From contig DDUR01000034.1 in NCBI GenBank assembly GCA_002344895.1, forward strand, positions 62,001 through 126,000: a stretch of 64,000 nucleotides of DNA. Reading direction: 5' to 3'. The translations under genes were made by a program, and so were the position numbers. The notes under the pieces are model-generated. The model had not been told where the DNA came from, did not search any database, and saw nothing but the letters and a program-made list of their open reading frames with translations. Positions 52,947-60,124 of the stretch are shown in pieces (the first letter of the stretch is position 1; each line of letters opens with the position of its first letter). This DNA is from Ignavibacteria bacterium UBA2333. Lineage in GTDB: Bacteria; Bacteroidota; Ignavibacteria; Kapaibacteriales; Kapaibacteriaceae.

Positions 52947-53023
52947 TGGTGATCTCGCTGGGACTCGAACCCAGGACCCTTTGATTAAAAGTCAAATGCT
53001 CTAGCCAGCTGAGCTACGAGATC
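52947..53023 (-). tRNA. tRNA-Lys (anticodon TTT)
   Basis: This is a complete cloverleaf on the minus strand. The acceptor stem GATCTCG pairs with CGAGATC, the discriminator is A and CCA is encoded. The D-arm contains AGCTCAGCTGGCTAGAGC, the anticodon stem TTTGA/TCAAA holds the loop CTTTTAA with anticodon TTT (52987-52989), and the T-arm is CTGGG-TTCGAGT-CCCAG. It lies between convergent chrA and dxs, and its 5' end is 29 bases from the dxs stop, so it may be cut from the ompA-dxs transcript or have its own promoter. Confidence 0.96.
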
Positions 53024-53050
53024 AAAGAGAGCCGCAAAGATACGAGATCG

Positions 53051-54994
53051 TCAGGAGATGACCGATCGCATTACGGAATCGGCCAAAAAATCTCGCGTTA
53101 CTCGTGCTATTCCAGGGGCATCGAGTTCTACATCGACATAGAGTTCATCCTGTGTCCCATGGTCGACGTATACATCATCGATACCATGAATACGGATATC
53201 GACACCGCGGTGGTGTTGGACGACGTACTCCGCTACTGCAGAGCCAAAACCACCTTGACGCTGGCCATCTTCCACCGTGACAATACGACCGATTCGACGA
53301 GCAAGGTCGTCAATCATCGATGTGTCCAAGGGCTTTACGAATCGTGCGTTAACAACTTCTGCCGATATACCGTCGCGCTCGAGCATTTCAGCGGCAGCCA
53401 TGGCTTTTGAAACCATATTTCCAATGGCGACAATGGCAACGTCCTTTCCAGGCCGCAAAGTTTCACTCTTCCCTATGTCGATCGACGTCATTGGACGAAT
53501 CGGAACACCGACAGAAGATCCTCGAGGATAGCGAATACTGATTGGACCAGCAGTGTAGGAGTGGATTGCAGTCCAAAGCATGTCGCGAAGTTCCTGTTCG
53601 TCCTTGGGGGCCATCACAACCATACCTTGAATGAGCCTCAGATATCCAAGATCAAGCACACCATGATGCGTTGGACCATCGGCACCTACGAGCCCACTAC
53701 GATCCAGGGCAAACACAACGTGCAGGTGTTGCAGCGCTACGTCATGGGCGATGTGGTCAAATGCTCTCTGCAGGAAACTGGAGTAAATAGCGACAACCGG
53801 GACAACACCCTGAGTTGCCAACCCTGCCGCAAAGGTCACTCCATGACCCTCTGCAATGCCGACATCGTAGATTCGGTCTGGAAAGTGTTTCTGAACAATG
53901 TCAAGGCCTGTCCCATCAGGCATAGCTGCCGTGATACCAACAACCTTGGGATTGGTTGAACAGATCTCCACAAGCGCTTCTCCAAAGACCTTCTGATACG
54001 TTGGAGGAGCGGGTGTTGGTGGAGGAGCAGATGCTACTGCCTTACCCGTAATCTTGTCAACTTTTCCGATGGCATGTAAGAATTGTTTGTCACGTTCGGC
54101 CGGCCCATATCCCTTCCCCTTTTGTGTGATGGTGTGAAGAAGTATCGGGCCTCGCATTTCTCGAATACCGCGCAACATTTTTACTAATTGGGCTGTGTTA
54201 TGGCCGTTGACGGGTCCGAAGTACTTAAACCCTAAGGCTTCGAACAACATACCTGGAGTTATGACGGCCTTCATCCCACCTTCGATCCGATGTGCCAGAG
54301 AGCGAATTCGGTCTCCAAGGTTGTCCATGCGCTCGGTCATACCGACGATTCCGTCTCGAAGACGACGTCCGGCAGGGGATGCAAACAGCTCAGAAAAATA
54401 GTTACTGAGTGCCCACACGTTTGGAGCTATTGACATGTTGTTGTCGTTCAGGACGACGAGGATGTCACTTTTTAACACACCGCAGTTATTCATAGCCTCA
54501 TAGGCTAGCCCACCAGTCATTGCGCCATCACCGATAACAGCGACAACCTTATAGTCCTGCTTCAGTTGATCACGCGCTGCAGCCATACCGAGAGCAGCAC
54601 TGATAGATGTTGTGGCGTGTCCAGCTCCAAAATCATCATACGTACTCTCTGAGCGTTTAAGGAAACCACTCAGACCATCCTTCTGACGGATTGTATGGAG
54701 AAGCCCCTTTCGCCCCGTAAGAATTTTATGCGGATATGCTTGATGACCAGTATCCCATACGATTTTATCGTGTGGTGTGTTGAACACATAGTGCAACGCC
54801 ACGGTTAACTCGACGGTGCCGAGTCCCGCGCCAAAGTGTCCACCAACCTTGGTGATCGTGTCGATGAGGTATTCACGTACGTCATCTGAGATCGCCCTGA
54901 GATCCGTCTCGGGAAATTTCCGGAGGTCATCAGGCGTGTCGATACGCGAAAGAAAGGGATAGTCCACAAGGTTTCCTTGGTTGTGCGAATTCAC
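53051..54994 (-). CDS. dxs: 1-deoxy-D-xylulose-5-phosphate synthase
   Basis: This thiamine-diphosphate enzyme condenses pyruvate and glyceraldehyde-3-phosphate, the first step of the MEP pathway. It shows GHFGAGLGTVELTVALHYVF, IVWDTGHQAYPHKILTGR, the ThDP-binding GDGAMTGGLAYEAMNNCG, and the transketolase-like second half with DRSGLVGADGPTHHG. The GTG start giving MNSHNQGNLVDYPF yields 647 residues, the usual size, and begins one base after the ompA stop codon, implying coupled translation; the open frame continues upstream but antiparallel to no known domain. GRKGLLHT is encoded by a GGGGC-pair motif where homologues usually read GRRDxFHT. Confidence 0.92.
   Translation of the reverse strand: MNSHNQGNLVDYPFLSRIDTPDDLRKFPETDLRAISDDVREYLIDTITKVGGHFGAGLGTVELTVALHYVFNTPHDKIVWDTGHQAYPHKILTGRKGLLHTIRQKDGLSGFLKRSESTYDDFGAGHATTSISAALGMAAARDQLKQDYKVVAVIGDGAMTGGLAYEAMNNCGVLKSDILVVLNDNNMSIAPNVWALSNYFSELFASPAGRRLRDGIVGMTERMDNLGDRIRSLAHRIEGGMKAVITPGMLFEALGFKYFGPVNGHNTAQLVKMLRGIREMRGPILLHTITQKGKGYGPAERDKQFLHAIGKVDKITGKAVASAPPPTPAPPTYQKVFGEALVEICSTNPKVVGITAAMPDGTGLDIVQKHFPDRIYDVGIAEGHGVTFAAGLATQGVVPVVAIYSSFLQRAFDHIAHDVALQHLHVVFALDRSGLVGADGPTHHGVLDLGYLRLIQGMVVMAPKDEQELRDMLWTAIHSYTAGPISIRYPRGSSVGVPIRPMTSIDIGKSETLRPGKDVAIVAIGNMVSKAMAAAEMLERDGISAEVVNARFVKPLDTSMIDDLARRIGRIVTVEDGQRQGGFGSAVAEYVVQHHRGVDIRIHGIDDVYVDHGTQDELYVDVELDAPGIARVTRDFLADSVMRSVIS
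54703..54716 (-). repeat. GGGGC-pair motif, copy 13
   Basis: GCCCCTTTCGCCCC on the plus strand, in dxs, where the coding strand gives GRKGLL. Confidence 0.75.
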
Positions 54995-54995
54995 G

Positions 54996-56984
54996 TCAGC
55001 GTCGTGGAGTTTCAACGATGACTTGAACGGTGCGGGAAAGCTGACGTCCGATTGGTGACGCATTCGGAAAGATCTCCGTTGACTCACCAACGCCACTCGA
55101 CGAATACGTAGCGTCTTTTGCTCTACTTTGGAGAAACAATCGAACAGTCTGTGCGCGTTCCGCAGAGAGTTTTTTGTTGTAATCGTCACCACCGATTCGA
55201 TCCGTGTATCCGATAACCGAAACACGGCTATTTGCACGAATGCTCGGCAGTACCATCATTTCAAGGATTCGCTGATTGTCCTCGTTTAATGTTGCTTTGT
55301 CAAAGTCAAACAGGATCAGCGAGTACTTGTCAACGGTTCTGTCGGGAAGATTTTCTGTGCGCTTGCGGACACTTGAGACGTAGTCAACCGGAATTGTGCC
55401 GACAACAGTTGTTGAGTCTCCACCAGCAGTGCGAGCCGTAAACTCGAAATCAACAGGTACTTGCTGTGAGGAAAGGTCATTGGGTTTAATCGACCATCCT
55501 ATTGTTGATGGTCGACCACGTCCTTGAAGGGAGCGAAGGGGGCGTCCAGCCTGGAGAATCTCCAGGGACCATGTCGATACCGAATCCTCTGATTCAACAA
55601 CTGGATGGAAGTTGACCAGGTCTGGTGTTGAGACACGTTGATTGTCGGCCGTAATCACGACTGGCGCGAGAATGTCGGGTACATTCGAAGAGAATTCAAC
55701 ACGACGATTTTCGGCAATTCCATCTGGATCTGTTGATGAGCTTGGGCGTGACGGTGATGATGATGTTCGAACGGCAATGCGGTCAGCATCAATGCCAAAG
55801 GAAGAGACGAGATAGGCTTTTGCCCATTCTGCTCGTTTACGCGCGAGACCATCACGGTCGCCGTTTTTACCGAGTTCTTTGCCATCGGTAGTACCTGTTA
55901 TCGTTAACGTCGCCTGAGGTGTTTTCTTCAAACGAGCCCCGATGACGTTCAGCAGGTTTCGGTTCACTTCAACGGCATCAAGAGGTAACGACTCCGGCAT
56001 AAAGTCACCACTCATCGGGTCGATACCGCCGGTCTGTAAATCGGCGCCGGGTGACGGTTGCCCTTCATTGGCAAACATGTACGGAACAAGAGGGAACATC
56101 TCGTTATAGCGTACATCTTCAACCGTTAGCTCCCGAACATCATACTCGCGGCCATCACGATCGAAAGCAGTGATGCGACCCATTGATGCATTCAGCGATG
56201 ACGATCTTGATGTTGGTGTCGATGTCGATTCGGAAAAACCGAAGAAGATATTGACGCCAAGACGAAGTTGCCCAACCTTCCACGGAGAGAACGCTTCGTC
56301 ACCTGAGACGTTGGTAAGAGGTAGACGATAGGTGAGTTCCGGTTGTACGTACCAGGACGAGTCGATACGGAATGTATATCCAGCGCCGATTAAAAAGGCA
56401 GCACGTATTGTCGTATTCGGAATGTCTTCGCTCGACGCCACCGTCTCAGTGCCATTCGAGTTCTGTTGTCGGTACGATACTGTCTGAGAAAATGTCGAGT
56501 TGAGCGGAATACCAAGCTCAAGTCCAACGATTGGATGAAGGTTGACACCACGAATGAGATTGTAGAACTCAAACGCTGGAGTGATCTCAAGAGTTGCCAC
56601 CGATGATTCAAATGAACTCGTCACCGATGTTGTTGACGTATCCTGAACACCTGAGAAATCTGTTGACAGATTGTTATACCCTAGACGTCCAGAGAAATGA
56701 ATCGTCGACGTCAATGGTACTCCGAAGAGCAAATTGGCTGCTAGACCAGGTACCATACTTCCATCGGTCATACGAGCCGATGTTCTGTTGGCAAATCCGA
56801 ATGCTGGGTCTATGGGCTGATAACCACGCCATGTCTGGACCGACGCACTTGGCGTGTTCAGCCCCAAACCGAGGTGCAGACCAAATCGTGATGGCGGAAT
56901 GATGTTGTCCTGAGCGTGTATCGACGGGACATTGAATGTCATGGCCGCTGCTGCTACGGCCAGAATACGCTTCGTCATGGGCAT
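54996..56984 (-). CDS. OmpA-family outer-membrane protein with two OmpA-like domains
   Basis: The 662-residue product is counted from MPMTKRILAV. It has a signal peptide (to about 23), an N-terminal barrel-like region (about 30-255) and two OmpA/MotB-like peptidoglycan-binding domains (about 330-440 and 545-655), separated by a beta-sandwich linker. The second domain has LILFDFDKATLNEDNQRIL, the Asp in GYTDRIGG and LSAERAQTVR. The first has TGTTDG and LARKRAEWAKAYL, so both keep the DAP-contacting Asp/Arg pair. Earlier ATGs would add about 74 residues without a signal pattern. It is paralogous to the protein at 60 kb. It is transcribed with dxs; an inverted repeat stands upstream. Confidence 0.85.
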   Translation of the reverse strand: MPMTKRILAVAAAAMTFNVPSIHAQDNIIPPSRFGLHLGLGLNTPSASVQTWRGYQPIDPAFGFANRTSARMTDGSMVPGLAANLLFGVPLTSTIHFSGRLGYNNLSTDFSGVQDTSTTSVTSSFESSVATLEITPAFEFYNLIRGVNLHPIVGLELGIPLNSTFSQTVSYRQQNSNGTETVASSEDIPNTTIRAAFLIGAGYTFRIDSSWYVQPELTYRLPLTNVSGDEAFSPWKVGQLRLGVNIFFGFSESTSTPTSRSSSLNASMGRITAFDRDGREYDVRELTVEDVRYNEMFPLVPYMFANEGQPSPGADLQTGGIDPMSGDFMPESLPLDAVEVNRNLLNVIGARLKKTPQATLTITGTTDGKELGKNGDRDGLARKRAEWAKAYLVSSFGIDADRIAVRTSSSPSRPSSSTDPDGIAENRRVEFSSNVPDILAPVVITADNQRVSTPDLVNFHPVVESEDSVSTWSLEILQAGRPLRSLQGRGRPSTIGWSIKPNDLSSQQVPVDFEFTARTAGGDSTTVVGTIPVDYVSSVRKRTENLPDRTVDKYSLILFDFDKATLNEDNQRILEMMVLPSIRANSRVSVIGYTDRIGGDDYNKKLSAERAQTVRLFLQSRAKDATYSSSGVGESTEIFPNASPIGRQLSRTVQVIVETPRR
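55527..55543 (+). repeat. GGGGC-pair motif, copy 14 (one base off)
   Basis: AAGGGAGC-GAA-GGGGGC in the first OmpA gene. One tract is broken by an A. It is inverted to copy 13, 0.8 kb away. Confidence 0.6.
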
Positions 56985-57033
56985 TGTACGTTGCTGGTGA
57001 AGATGCAAAAGTAGGGGATTCTGTTGTGCTATC

Positions 57034-57049
57034 CCGACCAATAGGTCGG
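57034..57049. promoter_or_regulatory. 16-bp inverted repeat between divergent outer-membrane protein genes
   Basis: CCGACC-AATA-GGTCGG is a perfect inverted repeat with 6-base arms in the 151-base spacer between the divergent OmpA and small barrel genes, about 50 bases from the first and 87 from the second. It could be a shared operator. It has no T-run, so it is unlikely to be a terminator. The binding factor is unknown. Confidence 0.45.
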
Positions 57050-57135
57050 AAGGTTCGACGTATACCGTTCGTGTGAACGTCATGCAACTAACACGATGCA
57101 TATTCGTTCCATGCGCCCGTACATTGGAACTCACC

Positions 57136-57813
57136 ATGAACCGCCGCCTCATACTTCCGCTTGTTTCGTTTGCTGTACTGGTAACGACTGGTTTCGCATC
57201 GGACAATCATGACAAAACAGAGGGACTGCGTCTCGGAATAGACGTTGGCCCATCATTACCGAGTACGGCACTTGTTGACGTGTATGACGCCCTCGGTGAA
57301 TCAAACGTTGTGAATGCCTATGAACTCGCAACGTCATTGGGTTATCATATTGGTGCTCGTGGTCGTGCTGGTCTTGACGATGCTGTGAGTTTGTCGTTTG
57401 GTGTTGCCTATCACCGCTTTCCGAGTTTTACACTCAATCTTACAGATTCAACCGGGCGTCGACTCAGTTTTGCGACTGCGACAAACATCGTCCCAATCAA
57501 TGTCGGCCTTGCTCTTCGTGCGCCCATTTCCTTGTTTGAGCCATACATTCAAGGCGATGTTTTAATAGTCCATCATTCGACGACAATTTCCGAAGGTGAC
57601 AAATCCATCCTGCTAAACCTCGTAGATCCCGGTGTTGAGGTTGAGCCATCGTATACAAGATTTGGTGCTCAGTTGTCAGCAGGGATTGGTATGAACATAG
57701 CCGGAATGCAACCATTTGTCGAGTTCCGGTATGCGTGGACAAACCTCGTAGGAAGACCTGACGGCGAGGAACAAAAGGCCTATGCGTCCATTAGCGTCGG
57801 TCTGTTCTTTTGA
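57136..57813 (+). CDS. Small outer-membrane beta-barrel protein
   Basis: This 225-residue exported protein has a signal peptide (about 1-21, ending GFAS) and alternating amphipathic strands (LGIDVGPSLP, LSFGVAYHRFPSF, INVGLALRAPISLFEPYIQGDVLI, LSAGIGMNIAGMQPFVEFRYAW) ending SISVGLFF with a terminal aromatic residue, as in barrel proteins of the porin/OmpW/OprB-like outer-membrane fold. No specific family is recognised. The ATG giving MNRRLILPL is used; an earlier ATG adds 21 residues before the signal. The last 23 bases overlap the convergent permease gene. Confidence 0.75.
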   Translation: MNRRLILPLVSFAVLVTTGFASDNHDKTEGLRLGIDVGPSLPSTALVDVYDALGESNVVNAYELATSLGYHIGARGRAGLDDAVSLSFGVAYHRFPSFTLNLTDSTGRRLSFATATNIVPINVGLALRAPISLFEPYIQGDVLIVHHSTTISEGDKSILLNLVDPGVEVEPSYTRFGAQLSAGIGMNIAGMQPFVEFRYAWTNLVGRPDGEEQKAYASISVGLFF

Positions 57814-59233
57814 ACCACCAATAGAGCGGTACTCCAGTCCCTAGGAGTATCAGTCCCCACAACGAATTAATAATCGGACTGTCGCCATTCCGATAATTGT
57901 TGATGTCGCTCACGATTGTGAATACGAGGAACGTGATGGCAAACACGATAAAGACAATGGGTACTACAGGATAACCCCATGTCTTGTAGGGACGAACAGC
58001 GTCGGGCATACGTCGACGAAGAATAAACACACCGTACGCGCCAAGTGCATAAAAACCCCAACTCACAAAAATGAGCATGTCGGTTAGCATGTCGAACGTT
58101 CCCGAGAAGATGAGAACGGTTGTCCATGCTAGTTGCATCCAGAGGGATGTCATTGGCGTTGAGAACCGCGGGTGAACATCCGCTGCTGGAGCAAAGAATC
58201 GTTTTTCCTTTGCCATTGCATAGTACACGCGAGATGACGCGAGAATGGTGCCGTTCGATGTTCCTACAGTGCTGATCATTACCGCAATACTGACAAAGGC
58301 CGCACCAAAGGGTCCAAGAACAATTCGTGCTGCGTCGGATGCGACTGATGTTGACCCTGAGAGGGCATCAATTGGTAAGATGTAGAGATATGCTACGTTG
58401 ATAAGAGCATACACACCAACACAGATCGCAGTTCCGATCATGAGGGCACGTGGAATTGTTCGTTGTGGATCACGAACTTCACCCGAGACATACGTCAGAT
58501 TATTCCATCCATCATACGACCAAAGGGCCTTATTCATTGCCATTGCAAGTGCAAAGAGTAGTGCCGTGCCGGTGGGTACAGCCATCGCACTTGGAGCTGT
58601 TACGTTTGTAAGTGTGCCTTGCGAACTTGTAAAGACCACAGCTATGAGAAAGAGTATTGCTGCAACCTTCGCTGTTGTGAAGACAACTTGAACACGACCA
58701 CCCTCACGCACACCAATGGCGTTGATTATCGTCAGCACAAACACCGTTGCAAACGTCAGGAGTTTGATGCCGATCTGTTTCAGGGGGTACAGTGTGGCAA
58801 AGGGAAGTGCAATACTCCATGATTCCGATATCGATGCGTCAAGCTCCCACAAGGGAATCACACTATTGAAGTATTCGGCAAAAACAAAGGTGATACTGGC
58901 AATCGAGCCCGATTGAATGACGGCGAAGAGTGCCCATCCGTACAGGAAGGCCATAAAGTCACCATACATCACGCGGAAATAATGGTACTGTCCGCCAGTA
59001 GCCGGAATCAGACCTGCCACCTCGGCGTTCGTCAATGCGCCGAACATTGTCACGAGTCCTGCGAGAATCCAAACACCCAGAAGCAGTTCCGGCGAGTGCA
59101 GGAATCCTGCCATGGCTGACGGATTACGAAATATTCCGGAGCCGATGACTCCTCCCACAACGAGTGTTGTTGTGGTCACAAGACCTAGAGTTGGGAGTAA
59201 ACGAGCCCCCTTTGCCCCCTGCGACACTTCCAT
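57791..59233 (-). CDS. Amino acid permease, APC superfamily
   Basis: This 480-residue transporter has twelve hydrophobic helices. It has the APC signature in helix 1 (TTLVVGGVIGSGIFRNP) and in helices 6-8 the pattern KALWSYDGWNNLTYVSGEVRDPQRTIPRAL, as in LAT/y+LAT-like exchangers and basic amino acid/polyamine antiporters. The N-terminal QGAKGARLL is encoded by a GGGGC-pair motif. The substrate is not predictable. It stands divergent from lysE with an 79-base spacer. Confidence 0.87.
   Translation of the reverse strand: MEVSQGAKGARLLPTLGLVTTTTLVVGGVIGSGIFRNPSAMAGFLHSPELLLGVWILAGLVTMFGALTNAEVAGLIPATGGQYHYFRVMYGDFMAFLYGWALFAVIQSGSIASITFVFAEYFNSVIPLWELDASISESWSIALPFATLYPLKQIGIKLLTFATVFVLTIINAIGVREGGRVQVVFTTAKVAAILFLIAVVFTSSQGTLTNVTAPSAMAVPTGTALLFALAMAMNKALWSYDGWNNLTYVSGEVRDPQRTIPRALMIGTAICVGVYALINVAYLYILPIDALSGSTSVASDAARIVLGPFGAAFVSIAVMISTVGTSNGTILASSRVYYAMAKEKRFFAPAADVHPRFSTPMTSLWMQLAWTTVLIFSGTFDMLTDMLIFVSWGFYALGAYGVFILRRRMPDAVRPYKTWGYPVVPIVFIVFAITFLVFTIVSDINNYRNGDSPIINSLWGLILLGTGVPLYWWFKRTDRR
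59205..59220 (-). repeat. GGGGC-pair motif, copy 15
   Basis: GCCCCCTTTGCCCCCT on the plus strand, in the APC permease gene, encoding QGAKGA near the N terminus. Confidence 0.8.
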
Positions 59234-59312
59234 TCTTCCTCTCTGTCCTTACGCTTGTCTGCTGTAGTGTTACCTGCCGAAGATAGGGCATTGTCGTACA
59301 TTTGAACCCGTC

Positions 59313-60029
59313 ATGATCGTCGCAATTCTTCTCGGCACCGTCATCGGATTCGTTTTGGCAATCCCGCCAGGACCAATTGGTATGGCTGCAATTCGGACTG
59401 GTATGCGCCAGGGTTGGGGTGCTGCGATGAAGTTATCAATCGGAGCCGGGCTCTTTGATCTTGTCTATTGCGCCCTCGCCATGCTTGCGACGTCTGCCGT
59501 CGTTAATGCACTTGATTCCGTCGAACAGGGTAATCCACTCGTCACGATTATTCTTCAACTCGTCATCGTTGTTGCGATGATCGTGTTTGGTATCGTCATG
59601 TTTCGTGAGCGTCCGGTAACGGATGAAGATGTTCCGCTCAAATCGGGACGCAAGGGGCCACTTGCATGGTTCCAATCGCACGGTCCATTTTTTGTAGGCG
59701 TCGGTTTTGCCATCGCGAATCTTGCTAATCCGACATTCATTCCCGCCCTGGCTGCCATGACAACGTCGGTGCAGAACCTTGAACTGTATGCATCCGATAC
59801 AACGAGTGACATGGCCTTTGCCGTCGGTTTTGGTGCTGGTAATGTCTTATGGCTCTTTACGCTTGTGCGTCTTGTGCTTCATTATCGTGATAAGATGACA
59901 CCTGTATTCTTACGAAGGATTCAACAGGTTTCAGGACTAACCCTCATTGGTTTCGGTACGTACTTTGGCTTTCGTATTCTTGCCGTTGCGAGATGGGCCG
60001 ACATCACGAAGATGCTTTTCGCCTTGTAG
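59313..60029 (+). CDS. LysE-family amino acid/metabolite exporter
   Basis: This 238-residue membrane protein has six helices and the LysE/RhtB entry motif GFVLAIPPGPIGMAAIRTGMRQGW (about 11-34), with GIGANLANP-like FAIANLANPTFIPALAAM later. The family exports amino acids such as lysine, threonine or related metabolites. It is encoded next to, and divergent from, the amino acid permease, so the two may balance import and export; this is inference. Confidence 0.82.
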   Translation: MIVAILLGTVIGFVLAIPPGPIGMAAIRTGMRQGWGAAMKLSIGAGLFDLVYCALAMLATSAVVNALDSVEQGNPLVTIILQLVIVVAMIVFGIVMFRERPVTDEDVPLKSGRKGPLAWFQSHGPFFVGVGFAIANLANPTFIPALAAMTTSVQNLELYASDTTSDMAFAVGFGAGNVLWLFTLVRLVLHYRDKMTPVFLRRIQQVSGLTLIGFGTYFGFRILAVARWADITKMLFAL

Positions 60030-60100
60030 TTGTTGTCACGATCTGTACTCGTTCGACAGCGATCTAGGTGTACGTGTAACGACTGATGATGTAGCGGATT

Positions 60101-60120
60101 CCTCGCTCACCACAACGAGG
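60101..60120 (+). promoter_or_regulatory. Hairpin covering the Shine-Dalgarno of the second OmpA gene
   Basis: CCTCG (60101-60105) can pair with CGAGG (60116-60120), enclosing 10 bases. The right arm contains GAGG, the likely ribosome binding site four bases before the ATG. Pairing would hide the site. The stem is only five bases, so it is a weak candidate for translational control. Confidence 0.25.
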
Positions 60121-60124
60121 CAGA

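Noticed and set aside
59645..59658. GGGACGCAAGGGGC in lysE, and similar half-sites at 22781, 47370 and 48927
   Set aside because: Only one intact tract each; could be decayed copies but not distinguishable from chance.
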